From NCBI GenBank assembly GCA_031216915.1, contig JAUFNR010000051.1:62001-126000 (forward strand): a stretch of DNA of 64,000 nucleotides. The letters run 5' to 3'. Origin of the DNA: Pictodentalium vernedei (taxonomy: Eukaryota > Mollusca > Scaphopoda > Dentaliida > Dentaliidae). The notes under the pieces are model-generated. The model worked only from the letters and a program-made list of their open reading frames with translations. It did no database searches and was not told the origin of the DNA. Positions 44,584 through 57,306 of the stretch are shown piece by piece. The stretch's first letter is position 1; every line of letters starts with the position of its first letter. A program made the position numbers and the translations under genes.

Positions 44584-47257
44584 GAAAGTGTCAATGACAC
44601 TGTAGCTTAACTTGTGTGTTGTGTTTGATGAAAAGGATAATGTTCAATGTTTATGAAAGGATTATGAAATAAGACAAGAATTGTGATAATTGGGAATATG
44701 TTCATTTCTGTTCCCTGTATGCTATGTTTATGATAAAAATAATATGAGGTGTACACTGTACTAAAGAGCTGAGGGGTGGGTTAATATGACCTCACAGTTA
44801 ATGTATGTGGACCCCACAGTTAACTATATCAACAAAAGTTACCAAGTTACAGTGAAATTATTCCAAAACAAGTCATCCTATCAAGTAACATTAAAATCCC
44901 TTCATAAATATGGCCTGTAGACTGTGCTAAAGGTTTTCAGGCCCCTATAGCCGTCAGTTTCCCAATTGCGTCCAAAGGGGACGTTCTCATTGAGACATTA
45001 TATGAAGTCAACCTACCAAGTTACAATGAAATCCCTTCATAAATATGACCTGTAGACTGTGTTAAAGGTTATTGGGCTTTGGGCTCGGGCAGCCATCATG
45101 GTTGAATGATCGCAACCAAAAGGGGACATTCTCATCTGGGCATCATCTGTAGTGATCCTACGAAGTTACAATGGAATCCCTTCATAAATATGACCTGAAG
45201 ACTGTGCTCAAGGTCTTTGGGCTTTGGGCCCCTGAAGCCGTCACAGTTGACCAATCACGACCAGAAGGGGATGTCATCATCTAGGCATTATATGGAGTCA
45301 AACTTACGGGTTACAATGAAGTCCTTCCATAAATATGCCCAATAGACTATGCTAAAGGTTTTGGGGTTTTGGGCTCGGGCAGCCATCAAGGCTGAATGAT
45401 CGCAACCAAAAGGGGACATTCTCATCTAGACATTATTTAGAGTCATCCTACCAAGGTACAATGAAATCCCTTCATAAATATCACCTGTAGACTGTGCTAA
45501 AGGTTTTCAGGCTTTGGGCCCCTATAGAGATCACAGTTGCCTAATGGTGTCCAAAAGGGGCTGTTCTCATCTAGACATTATATGAAGTCAACCTACCAAG
45601 TTACAATGAAATCCCTTCATAAATATGACCTGAAGACTGTGCTAAAGGTTTTCAGGCTTTAGGCTCGGGCAGCCAGCATTGTTGAATGATCGCAACCAAA
45701 AGGGGACATTCTCATCTGGACATCATCTGGAGTGATCCTGCAAAGTTACAATGAAATCCCTTCATAAATATGACCTGTAGACAGTGCTCAAGATTTTCGG
45801 GCTTCGGGCACCTGTAGCCATCACAGTTGACCAACCACGACCAAAAGGGGATGTCATCATCTAGGCATTATATGGAGTCAACCTAACAAGTTACAATGAA
45901 ATCCTTCCATAAATACGACCTACAGACATGCTAAAGGTTTTTGGGCTCGGGCAGCCATCAAGGCTGAATGATCGCGGGCAAAAGGGGACATTCTCATCTA
46001 GACATTATTTAGAGTCATCCTACCAAGTTACAATGAAATCCCTTCATAATTATGTCCTGTAGACTGTTCTAAAGTTTTCGGGCTTTGGGCCCCTGTAGCC
46101 ATCACAGTTGCCCAATCGTGTCCAAAAGGAGACGTTCTCATCTAGACATTATATGAAGTCAACCTACCAAGTTACAATGAAATCCCTTGATAAATATGAC
46201 CTTAGACTGTACTAAAGATTTTCGGGCTTCGGGCTCGGGCAGCCATCATGGTTGAATGATCGCAACCAAAGGGGACAATCTCATCTGGGCATCATCTGGA
46301 GTGATCCTACGAAGTTACAATGAAATTCCTTCATAAATATGACCTATAGACTGTGCTCAAGGTTTTCGGGCTTCGGGCACTTGTAGCCATTACAGCTGAC
46401 CAATCACGACCAAAAGGGATGTCATCATCTAGGCATTATATGGAGTCAACCTAATAGGTTACAATGAAATCCTTCCATAAAAATGACCTTTTGCCTATGC
46501 TAAAGGTTTTTGGGCTCGGGCACCCATCAAGGCTGAATGATCGCTATCAAAATGGGACGTTCTCATCTAGACATTATTTGGAGTCATCCTACCAAGTTAC
46601 AATGAAATCCCTTCATAAATATGACCTGTAGACTGTGCTAAAGGTTTTCGGGCTTTGGGCACCTTTAGCCGTAACAGTTGCCCAATCAAGTCCAAAAGGG
46701 GACTTCTCATCTAGACATTATATGAAGTCAACCTACCAAGTTACAATGAAATCCCTTCATAAATATGACCTGTACACTGTGCTGAAGGTTTTCGGGCTTC
46801 GGGTTCGGGCAGCCATCATGGTTGAATGATCGCAACCAAAGGAGACAATCTCATCTGGGCATCATCTGGAGTGATCCTACGAAGTTACAATGAAATCCCT
46901 TAATAAATATGACCTGTAGACTGTGCTCAAGGTTTTCGGGCTTCGGGCACGTGTAGCCATCACAGCTGACCAATCATGACCAAAAGGGGATGTCATCATC
47001 TAGGCATTATATGGAGTCAACCTAACAGGTTACAATGAAATCCTTCCATAAATATGACCTTTTGCCTATGCTAAAGGTTTTTGGGCTCGGGCGCCTATCA
47101 AGGCTGAATGATCGTGATCAAAATGGGACGTTCTCATCTAGACATTATTTGGAGTCATTCTACCAAGTTACAATGAAATCCCTTCATAAATATGACCTGT
47201 AGACTGTGATAAAGGTTTTCGGGCTTCGGGCACCTTTAGCCATCACAGTTGCCCAAT

Positions 47258-48244
47258 TGTTATAGCCCCCATATTATATTGAGATTGATATATCCTTAAG
47301 TTGATAATTATGTGAGAAAGATTTTTTTTTTTTATTTCTGCATTTTCTGACTGGTCTAACTCTTCTGCACTCAGTGACCTTGTTTACATCTTTGTTACAC
47401 TGATATATTGTACATATAGCTGTTGATTGTTTAATTGTTTAAGTAGGTCAATGACCTTGTTTACTTGAACTTTAACAGAATCACCTAGAAACTGTTAGAA
47501 CATTGAAGAATTTTCATCTTCTAGGACATTCTATCTGGTTACTATATAAAGGTTTGTCAACAGAATTCAAAAACTCATTTTAGAAAACCACTTCAGAAAG
47601 ACTAACTTCAATTGTTTCCATTGGAGATTATTATTGTTTCAGAGCAGTGCATTTATTATAGAAGCAGTGCTTCTTTGTGATTTTGGAAGATTGATTCCAA
47701 AAGAGAATTTTGAAGAGAATCTATTCGTCTTGAAAAAGAGAATTTATACTTTCTGTGAAACAGAATAATATTTTGTGAAAAGCCAGGATTCTACTGGATT
47801 GTTTGGAAATTACCTGTGGCGCCAATACTTCTTGGATTTTTACTCCATTTGAATTGTGTGGAGAATTTCATTATATTTTATTGGAGACTGCTGAAATTTC
47901 TAAGTGAAAATTTTATTATAAATCTACGGAATACTGTTTCTGAAGAGACATTCTTGGATTTAATACTACATCTACCAGCTGGTAACTTTCTTCAGAAGAT
48001 ACTTCACCACTGGATTACTGGATTCTGTCAAACTGTACTTTGGACTAATTCTATAATTGATAAGTACCATTGTTTTTTTTATTTTCTGTAACCCAATTAG
48101 TGTAAAAGATCTTTGTATCATTTTTTTTTTTTTTTATATCAATTTTTTTTAATTAAATTTCAGAATAGTTAAATTCATAGTTTTGTTGCTGATTCTCAGA
48201 TTTCTTTCTGTTACCAATATCAATAACATTTCCATACCGTAACA
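47258..48244. mobile_element. Solo LTR (987 bp)
   Basis: It starts TGTTATAG and ends CCGTAACA (TGTTA...TAACA). A 5-bp target duplication CCAAT lies at 47253-47257 and 48245-48249. It splits one monomer of the satellite exactly. A TATA-like box is present. No internal retroviral-type genes remain, as expected after LTR-LTR recombination. The family is not recognised. Confidence 0.82.
47543..47550 (+). promoter_or_regulatory. TATA-like box in the solo LTR
   Basis: TACTATATAAAGG lies about 285 bp into the LTR, a usual U3 position. It implies plus-strand transcription of the lost element. Confidence 0.5.
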
Positions 48245-49484
48245 CCAATCAAGTCCAAAAGGGGACTTCTCATCTAGACATTATATGAAGTCAACCTATC
48301 AAGTTACAATGAAATCCCTTCATAAATATGACCTGTAGACTGTGCTAAAGGTTTTTGGGCTTCGGGTTCGGGCAGCCATCATGGTTGAATGATCGCAATC
48401 AAAGGGGACAATCTCATCTGGGCATCATCTGGAGTGATCCTACGAAGTTACAATGAAATCCCTTAATAAATATGACCTGTAGACTGTGCTCAAGGTTTTT
48501 GGGCTTCGGGCACGTGTAGCCATCACAGCTGACCAATCACGACCAAAAGGGGAGTGATCATCTAGGCATTATATGGAGTCAACCTAACAGGTCACAATGA
48601 AATCCTTCCATAAATATGACCTTTTGCCTAAGCTAAAGGTTTTTGGGCTCGGGCACCCATCAAGGCTGAATGATCGTGATCAAAATGGGACGTTCTCATC
48701 TAAACATTATTTGGAGTCATCCTACCAAGTTACAATGAAATCCCTTCATAAATATAACCTGTAGACTGTGCTAAAGGTTTTCGGGCTTCGGGCCCCTGTA
48801 GCCGTCACAGTTGCCCAATCACGTCCAAAAGGGGACTTTCTCATCTAGACATTATATGAAGTCAACCCACCAATTTACAACGAAATTCCTCAATAAATAT
48901 GACCTGTTGACTGTGCTAAAGGTTTACGGGTTTTGGGCTCAGGCAGTCGTCACGGTTGGCAGATCATGCCCAAATGGGGAAATTCTCATCTAGACATCAT
49001 AAGGAGTCATCCTACCAGGTTACAATGAAATCCCTCCACATTAAACATGACCTGGCAGACTGTGCTAAAAGTTTTTGGGTTTCAGGCTTAGGCAGCCATC
49101 ACGGTTGATAGATCATGCCCAAAAGGGGACGTTCTCATCTAGGCATTATACAGAGGTATCCTACCAAGTTACAATGAAATCCCTTCATAAATACAACCTG
49201 TAGACTGTGCTAATGGTTTTCGGGTTTTGGGCTCGGGCAGCCATGCCAGTTGCCCGATCGCGACCAAAAGGGGATGTTCTCATCTAGACATGATCCCAAA
49301 CCTGCATATGAAATTTCGTGATGATCAGACAAGAACTGCGGGGTGTAGCCCGTGCTAAAGGAAAATGTGAACAGACTCACAGACCAACAGACTTCCGCAC
49401 GCGTGATGGCAATAGCTTATCTTGACTATGTCAAGTTAAGCTAAAAATCATCGGACTAAGCCCCAATTCGAATTTAGCCTTCAT

Positions 49485-50243
49485 CAGGTTCGTTATTTTG
49501 GGTTTGCCTAAAATGACCCCAGGAGCACCATTTATGGTTTGCGGGGGCCATTTTGTTTCAGTCTTCTGGGTAGACAACTAATATCATTTTAAGGTACATG
49601 GTTTGTGTAATTATGATGTACGTCATCATGTAATGTACTAACGCAGGCTTGAATATTTGGATACAACATACCAGGTTACCCATGACACCCACTAACAGTG
49701 AGTGCTATAGTTATCTTGTATCCAAATAACCAAGCCCGTATCTGTACATTACCTGATGATTGTACAAGCCAATTACTGCTCACCGCTGGATGCCAATAAC
49801 TTGGGGCGAATCAATCAGATTTGGGGAACGAATTGTCCTGGCTTTGATTTTGGGACAAAACGTAAATTTGCGAATCGTCAGGGGTCGAACTGGCTTTGGG
49901 ATGACACATCCCGTAATCACGCATGACATGAGAGTTGTCACAGTCTGATTTACAATGTAATAACTAATTACAACTTTGGAATTGGCAGACCTCTCACTCA
50001 TATTTGAAAAGTTACTTACTGTCTCTAGGTGACTGCGTCGAGGACAAACTTCACAAATTCCGCTTTGTTACCTCCTTGAATCCGTAAAAATTGCTGTTTG
50101 AGATGGCCGATTTTGAGGTTCTTTCGACTGAATTAATGGGTCGCAGAAATCGGGGTTAGGCAGATGTTTACCATCTGTGGAACTTTGAACTCAGGTGGGC
50201 GACTGCAGCCCGGGGCAATCGCCCGCCTCAATATGACAAACCT
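49485..50243. mobile_element. hAT-type MITE 3
   Basis: Ends are CAGGTTCGTTATTTTGGG and, inverted, AGGTTTGTCATATTGAGG. GCCTTCAT flanks it at 49477-49484 and 50244-50251. It interrupts the decayed tandem array cleanly. Inside is an imperfect palindrome (49622-49758) around TACAACATACCAGG. No transposase. Confidence 0.7.
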
Positions 50244-51300
50244 GCCTTCATTTGGATATAACTGATGCACAAACCAAGTTTGGTCCTGATCAATAAATCC
50301 GTACTCAAGTTATCTTCCGGAAACCAAAATGTTGCTGGAAATGTGCAATTTCTAAGTCGAAAAGGTGCTTAACTCTTGCAAACATTATTGGGCCATGCCC
50401 TAACTCGAACCTAATCTTCATTTGATATAACTGAGGCACAAACTGATCTATAAATTCAAACTCAACTTATCATCTGGAAACGGAAAAGTTTACAGATGTA
50501 CGACAGGCAGGCAAATCACATAATACAACTGTTTTTTTCAAAACAGACGTATAAAAAAATTACCCAATGGACTGTCCACCCCTACTCCCCTCCCCTCCCA
50601 GAGGCAATTGGGAATTTTCTTCATAAGATTACTCAAAATACTTCAAACCTCATTTGAAAGCCAATAAAGAATTCAAACACTTTCTCAATGCATAATCAAG
50701 TTATCATCTGGAAATCATAAAATGTAGTATTTTTCACTAAGTCAAGGAGAATAACTCAGGAACAGAGAATGCAAATATGGCCATACACGAACTTGACCTG
50801 TACGTCATTCTCGACAAATATCAACTCAAGTTATCATCTCATGATCTGCAAACCAAGATTCGTGAAAGAAATATTTTATTTTTCACTAAGTCAACGGGAA
50901 AAGCTCTAGACAAGAGAATGCGAATATGGCCAAATGCAAACTTGATCCATGTTTTAGCGAATATGTCCAAAGGCGAACTTGACCCGTATTTTGTCATTCT
51001 AAAAAACATGTGAAAGTTTCAAGAAATATCTCAACGCATATTCACTTTATTATCCAGAAACCAAGAGACATATGGACAGTGAGTCAGTGGGAAAAACTCT
51101 AGAATGGAGGATGCAAATATGGTGAAGTATGAACATGACCTGTGTTTTGTAATGCTAGACAATATGTGAAAGTCTCAGAAAAATATCTTGATGCATACTC
51201 AAGTTATCATCCAGAAACCCAAACAAGGACATACCAAAGGTATGGACATACAGACAGATCGATAGATGGACAAGGGTAAAACTCAACCCTTAACCCCAGG
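50244..51300. repeat. Decayed tandem repeat, right part
   Basis: It continues the 43799 array (GATATAACTGAGGCACAAAC, CTCAAGTTATCATC). Units become irregular toward 51290. No gene. Confidence 0.6.
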
Positions 51301-53290
51301 GATCGAAATGTTCACAAATTTCTACCTGTCCCAGGAGAGATTTGTCTCCACCTGAACACCAAATAATCATAGATACAGCCGCAGGCCTGAGGTGAGCATG
51401 GCCCTGGGAGAGGGTGTCCCCCTCCCATTAATGGAGTGTGCTAGGACACACCCCAAGAAACTTTTGATAATTCAATGCTCTGAGATTGATTTTGGTGTCT
51501 ATTGGTAGTCATATGTAAAGCTATAATAATGGTATGTTTTATGACTCAAATATCTGGAAGGAAGGGATTACCCCGGGTTATAATATCTGGAAGGAAGGGA
51601 TTCCCCCGGGTTATAATTTGCACATCTGACAATTATGCTCTGTCTTATTATAGCTTGTGTTACTTCATTTTTGAAAAATGGTACATTTGAACTATTCATT
51701 ACCATAAACTGTAATGCAGTTTTTAAGTCAAACTTTGATTGTAAAAAGTTGTGTTATTATTCCCAATCCATTATGACCTTATGGGTTCTACTCCCGGTTC
51801 ATATTTATCTTTCCACAATTTTGTATAGCTGAGCCTGGTTTTGCGTATTCATCAGTAATTCACTGATTTAAAATAAGTTTGCAAGTAGAAACCAAAATTT
51901 ATGTAAAAATATTAAATTAAATGCATATAATATATATTATGTTTAACATTTGGAATTATAATGCTACAGGAATTGGAAAGAAATAATAATATTCATCACC
52001 TGGTACTGCTAGTAACCTACTAGGTAGGAATATTATTATTTCTCCCTATTTCTGAAGCATTACCAAGTACCAGGGGATTTTTGTTTTCAAAATTTTGATT
52101 CGCTGTCTTCTCCCCATCCAGGAACCATCATTAGGAATTTGTTAAATTGATTCGCAGTTTTAGACCGGGGCTAATTAATTTTCAGTTTATTCCCTCACAA
52201 TTCAAAAATTTCCCCTTCTGTAACCAGTTTGCTCTACCAAATTTCATGGGTTTAACTTTACTTACCTCGACTTAGTTATCCACTAAAATCAATCTGTGTC
52301 ACTCATTTGTGACTTAAACTTCAAAGTTTCGGAGCACAGTTTGTGCCGTACACATGCACAGTTGTTGTATTTATGTTGGATTTTCCTGAATGTACTGATC
52401 ATATTCAGAAAAATCCAACATAAATACATCTGCGCATATGTACTGTGCAAATTGTTTCTAGAGGGATTACAGTTTGAAAAACGAATGACACTGAATGATT
52501 GAGTCAGTGTCTGGCCATGGTGACCTAGAAAGTGCAACGCACCTTAGTGGGATAACCCAATCAGTTGAACTCTGCATTGGTGGTTCCGTATTAGCAAGAG
52601 TTTATACTTGAGGGTAACTTACCAGGTGTGTTTTGAAATTAAAACTATCTTTTCTAAACACTGAAAATCAAGTTAGTGGGATACAGTGGTGGAGCCATGG
52701 GGTTTCTGGGAGCCTGTTCACCACCCCCACCCTCCCCCATCCCCAATCCCACTTGAATCTCCCATCCCGACATTTGAAAAAAATTCTTTTTGATTTCCTG
52801 CCCCCCTCCCAACCCCCCCCCCCCAACCCCAAATTCTTCACCAGAATGGTCCCCCGGGATTTTTCAAACCATGGCTCCACAACTGGTGGGATCTGCCTTG
52901 TTCTGTCAGTGAGATTTGGGGCTTTGTCAAGATGTAAAAATTTACAAGAAAAGTTACATTTTAGCAAAATCAACATTTCATTATTTTTTAAGGAGTCACT
53001 AAGCTCTCACCATGGTTTGGAGGGATAATATGAATATGCAATTGTTGAGTCTTAATTCGGTAATTATCACATCGCTTCAAAATTGACTGCCCCAGTTTCT
53101 TAATGCTTCCTGCTTCAAATGACAGTAGAATAAAAGGAACACAAATCATATTTCTTGTGACTTTGATAACAATTATTGAAGTATTTATTAGGCTTTTCCC
53201 TCTGGAAAAGACTATTGTTTTTCTACGGATTATTATTTTTTTTTTTTCCTTTTTTGGGTTTTTTTTTTTTTTTTTTCCACACATTTTGTC
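51301..53290. other. Low-copy AT-rich DNA with fold-backs
   Basis: It has a tandem duplication of GGAAGGGATT (about 51555-51615), a hairpin at about 51977-52048 (AGAAATAATAATATTC and complement), and the fold-back at 52293. No domain was recognised in any open frame. Confidence 0.5.
52293..52490. repeat. Fold-back element (about 200 bp, imperfect arms)
   Basis: Inner arms TTTATGTTGGATTTTCCTGA and TCAGAAAAATCCAACATAAA are near-perfect. Outer pairing is weaker, including GTACACATGCACAG/TGCGCATATGTAC. Similar open frames on both strands reflect this symmetry. Confidence 0.75.
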
Positions 53291-53821
53291 CGTACGATTC
53301 AGAAGCCATTTTCGAACCGATTTTCACGAAATTTTGCACACGCATAGAGGGGCACAAAATCTAAAAATGTACCGAAGCGGAATTTTCGATTTAACCCTTA
53401 TTTCGTCGGAATTGGCAAAAAACTGCCAAAATTGGGGTTTATCGACACTTTCTCGAAACACGTCTTGTAGATTTTTTTTATACATTTGTCATTGCTAGAC
53501 CTGTCTCTGACACACCCTTTGATACACACGACATATCAGGCGATGCATATGGTAACCTTCCACAGGCTGCCAAATAAGGCTTCCACGTTTAGACAAAATT
53601 GTAAACGTTTAAACCACTGTCTGTAAACGAAACGGAAACGTTTACACGTACTAACAATGCAAGTAGTCAATATTTGATAGAAGTGTGTAATAATACACAT
53701 ATCTTTGCATACAGGGCATACAATTTATGTTACTGAGACAGCCGATTTACAGTTCGTCCCAAAACGACGTTGACGAACGATCACAGCATGCAGATGCCGA
53801 AGGCAAAGTCACTCGGTCTAT

Positions 53822-53852
<31 letters not shown>

Positions 53853-56660
53853 GCGTCTGGGGGATACTCCCCCAGGTAAATTTGGAAATTTATGGGGGTC
53901 TCTGAGCTCATTCTGGTGGGTTCGGGGTAATGTTGGAGCGAGTTGCCATGGCACACAATAGTGACAATACCGAACTTGACAGTGGAATGCAATGTCGCAA
54001 AAATAAACAAAGTCTACAAACCATGCAGAGGAATCCAAATTTTCAAACACCGCAAGTGCCAGTCTGTCTGTCAAACTCCATAAATCGATCCTAAGATCAT
54101 CCCATGTGTGAATAATAAATTAATAATCCATGTCAGGTGAACGAAATCATCGAGAACAATTGTGTATCACTTTGAGAATATACATGTAAATCCGAATAAA
54201 CTAAAACATCCCACACATGTTTCGAAGTAAACACCAAAGATAAGCACGTGCCACGTGGCTCACGTGAGTCTGTGTCACATATGATATCACATTATTTGAA
54301 GATGATTTCGTTCGGTTACTGTGGTGGCGGCGCCAGTCGGAACCAGTACACAGTTTTTCTGAAGTATTACCAAAATATTGTATTGCAAAGTCGGAATTTT
54401 TGTTTTTTTTTGTTTCTTTTCTGCATTAATCTGCAATTTTGAAATTACTCTATTAAAACTTCATTCCGTGTACACGTTTACCAGAACTGTAAACGTTTAA
54501 TGCCCATAAACGAAACATTCACGTTTACACGTGTAAACGTGGAAGCCTTACTGCCAAACATCAAAATGTTGATGAAATAGGCCGGTTTCAGGTCCCCACT
54601 GCACCCAAACAATACACGAGAGATAAACATAACTTCCTTTATTGGGAGTGGAATTCACAGAGGATCATTTTTGTCAGTAATAAGAGTGTTCAGAAAACCA
54701 AGCGTTAACCCATTTTGAGCTGCTTAAACAGCAATACCCCCATAAACCTAAAAAATTTGTGTTTTCCGTGGATTTCTCTAAATGAGTCTTGTAGATTTTC
54801 AAGAAAAATTTGTCACTCCCAGGCCTTGGTGTGACAATAGAAGTTGTGTGGACAAAATACTGCGGTGAGCATTTGTTAACCCTCCACGGGCTGCTAAAAG
54901 TCAAAATTGTGATAAAATGGGCTGTCTTTGGACGCCAACAGCACCCAATGGGTACACCACAAAGAAAAGTGCCTTCTTTTATCGAGCGCACAATCTATAT
55001 GGAAACATTTTTGTAAGTAGTAAGGGTATTCAAATGTCGAAGTCTTAACCCATTTTGGGCAGGCTAAAGAGAGAGACCCCTTAAAATCTTAAAATTTCCA
55101 TTTTCTGTGGATTTCTCTAAATACATCCTGTAGGTTCTCAAGAAAAATTGACTACTCGCAGGTCTTTGTGTGACATTATAAGTTGCATGGACAAAATATT
55201 CCGGTGAGCATTTATTAACCCTCTACAGACTGCCAAGCATCGTAATTTTGTTGAAATGGGCTGTTTTCAGACACGCACAGCACCCAACGTGTACCTGAGA
55301 AATACACATAATCTCATTTGTTGGAAGTGGAATTCACAGAGGACCATTTTTGTAAATAATAAGGGTATTTAAAAAACTAAGCATTAACCCTTTTTGTGGA
55401 TGTTAATAGTGATACCCATCAAAGGCTTAAAAATTTATGTTTTCCCTGGATTTCTTTACAAACATCTGGTAGCGTCTTGAAGAGAAAATGGCCATTGATA
55501 GGTCATGGTGTCACATTACCAGTTGATTGGATAAATTATTCCGGTAAGCATTTGTTAACCCTCCATGGGCTGCTAAATGTCAAAATTTTGAAAAAAATAG
55601 TCTGTTTTTGAACAACAACATCAAAAGGAAATGCAACAGAGAAACGTAACTCCTTTTACCGGATGCAAAACTGACAGGGAAACATTTTTGTAAGTAGTAA
55701 ATGTATTCAAAAATCGAGGTCTTAACCCATTTTTGACTGGTTAAGGAGATATACCCCTTAAAAGCTTAAAATTCCAGTTTTCTGTGGATTGCTCCAAAAA
55801 ACAATTCAAGAACAATTGACCATTCGCAGGTCTTCAAGTGACATTACAAGCATGAGCAAAATGTTTCGGTAAACATTTGTTAACCCTCCAGAGGCTGCCA
55901 AGTAAAGACATTTGGAGAAAATGGGCTGTTCTTGGGCAACCATAACACAAAATGTGTACCTACGAGATAAACATAACCCCCTTCATTGGAAGTGGAATTC
56001 ACCGTTGATCATTTTTGTAAGTAATGAAGGTATTCACAAAACCAAGCATTAACCCTTTAGAGCTGGCTACAGAGAGATACCCCTCTAAAGGTTAAAAATT
56101 TGTGTTATCTGAGGATTTCTTTAAAAAACATCCCGTAGATTTTCAAGAAAAAATGGCCATTCTCAGATCTTAGTGTGACATTACAAGTTGCATGTACAAA
56201 ATATTCCTGAAAGCATTTGTTAACCCTATGCAGGTTCTCAAACATCAAAATGTTGATAAAATGGGCTGTGTTTGCGTACCCACAGCACCTAATGTTGGGA
56301 GGAGAGATCAAAATAAGTGGAAGTAGAATTCACTGAGAATTATTTTTGGAAGTAATAAGAGTATTCAAAAAACAGCACTTAACCCGCTTTGGCCTGGATA
56401 AACAATGATACCCATCAAAAGCTTAAAATTCATGTTCTCCCTGGATTTCTCTGAAAACATCTTGTAGATTTTAAAGAAAAAAATGGCCATTCACAGTTCT
56501 TGGTGTGACATTACAAGTTGCATGAATAAATATTCCTGTTAGCACTTGTTAACCCTCTACCAGCTGCCAGACATCAATATTTCATTTGAGATAAAATGAA
56601 CCATTTTTAAATTGACACAGCACTCAGTGGGTATGTGTCAAACAAACATAACTCCTTTTG
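53291..56660. repeat. Satellite-like tandem repeat, unit about 335 bp
   Basis: Words such as TTTGTTAACCCTCCACGGGC recur at about 54876, 55214, 55555, 55880, 56220 and 56549. The first unit (about 53291-53574) is separated from the rest by a hAT MITE. Diverged units; no coding capacity. Confidence 0.8.
53575..54550. mobile_element. hAT-type MITE 2, inserted in the 335-bp satellite
   Basis: The 17-bp ends TAAGGCTTCCACGTTTA are perfect inverted repeats. The 8-bp target duplication CTGCCAAA lies at 53567-53574 and 54551-54558. Subterminal GTAAACGTTTA motifs repeat. A 30-base G run occupies 53824-53853. No transposase. Confidence 0.88.
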
Positions 56661-56908
56661 TCGGTCATTGACTTGTTGGACGACGATATTGACATTAAAC
56701 CACTCCACCGTTAATGATGGTTTTTACCTAAACAATTTTTTTTATCAAACTCTGTCATTTGAGATTACTATCTTCACCTTTCTCATAACATCAATGAAGG
56801 GACTTCAGTGAGACAGTTAAAAACAATTCATCAGACACTGTGGGGTCATGAAAAATCATGAAATCTCATCGGGAAAAGCCATGATTCTCCAGAATCATAA
56901 AGTCTAGT
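56661..56908. other. Short interval, nothing recognised
   Basis: Between the end of the satellite and SINE-4; no open frame or repeat of note. Confidence 0.5.
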
Positions 56909-57306
56909 TTATTTATTTATTGATGTTTACGGTCATATACTTATGCACAATGGCTAATAATGACCGTGACAGTTTTACGGGTGGAGGATGCCAGAGTAAC
57001 CGGAGAGAACCACCAAGCAACGACGAGCAGCTGCCAGCTCCCCAACATCGTAAATCCGCACTGCAGCACAGGGAGGGTTAGATTGGTTGAAGACATGCAT
57101 ACCATTGACGTGCAGTACGCCTTAGTACTCTGCATCATCATGCCCCCATCTGGACAGTCGGGGTTAAGTGCCTTGCCCAAGAACACAACGCGGGAGTCCA
57201 AATTGATCGCTCAGATAGTCACCCATCCAATGATTAACCGGGCTTGACATTGCTCATCTTCAGTGATTTTACGAGAACCGGTTACCACAATGCCACCGTG
57301 CCCCCA
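56909..57306 (-). mobile_element. SINE-4, 5S rRNA-derived head
   Basis: On the minus strand the head (57306-57211) reads AACCGGTTCTCG, GAGCAATGTCAAGCCCGGTT and TTGGATGGGTGAC, following the 5S rRNA order (start of the gene, A box, intermediate element, C box). The body and (AAAT)n-type tail are the same as in tRNA-headed SINE-1: CTTGGGCAAGGCACTTAACC, CATCCTCCACCCGTAAAAC. No clear target duplication was found. Confidence 0.8.

Larger units (their letters stand above)
44815..49330. repeat. Higher-order tandem repeat: 4 monomers of about 143 bp
   Basis: Monomers share GTTACAATGAAATCCCTTCA and ATATGACCTGTAGACTGTGC. Four variants alternate in fixed order, recognisable by TGTCCAAAAGGGG, ATCGCAACCAAAAGG, CACGACCAAAAGGGGATGTC and CCATCAAGGCTGAATGATCG. 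The first recurs at about 44969, 45544, 46114 and 46688, and after the LTR at 48250 and 48822, giving a period near 572 bp. Confidence 0.85.
44584..49444 (-). mobile_element. TCAAGTT-family element, long form (Helitron2-like)
   Basis: The left end has hairpin AGTGTCAATGACACT followed by GCTTAACTTG. The right end is TGTCAAGTTAAGCTAA. On the minus strand the layout is 5' repeat, core, inverted repeat, terminal stem-loop, matching the asymmetric ends of Helitron2/Helentron elements. The core is a higher-order tandem array. It inserted inside a unit of the decayed array (CTTGCAAT|element|TCATCGG). Confidence 0.6.

Noticed and set aside
47816..48091. 91-codon frame in the solo LTR
   Set aside because: LTRs do not normally encode protein; AT-rich Leu/Phe composition and no domain.
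50020..50200. Possible first exon ending in donor GTAAGTAACT (minus)
   Set aside because: It lies inside hAT MITE 3, so it is repeat sequence.
52623..52660. Minus-strand mini-exon with donor GTAAGTTA and acceptor GATTTTCAG
   Set aside because: Only 38 bp, phase does not match the other candidates, and nothing coding lies nearby.
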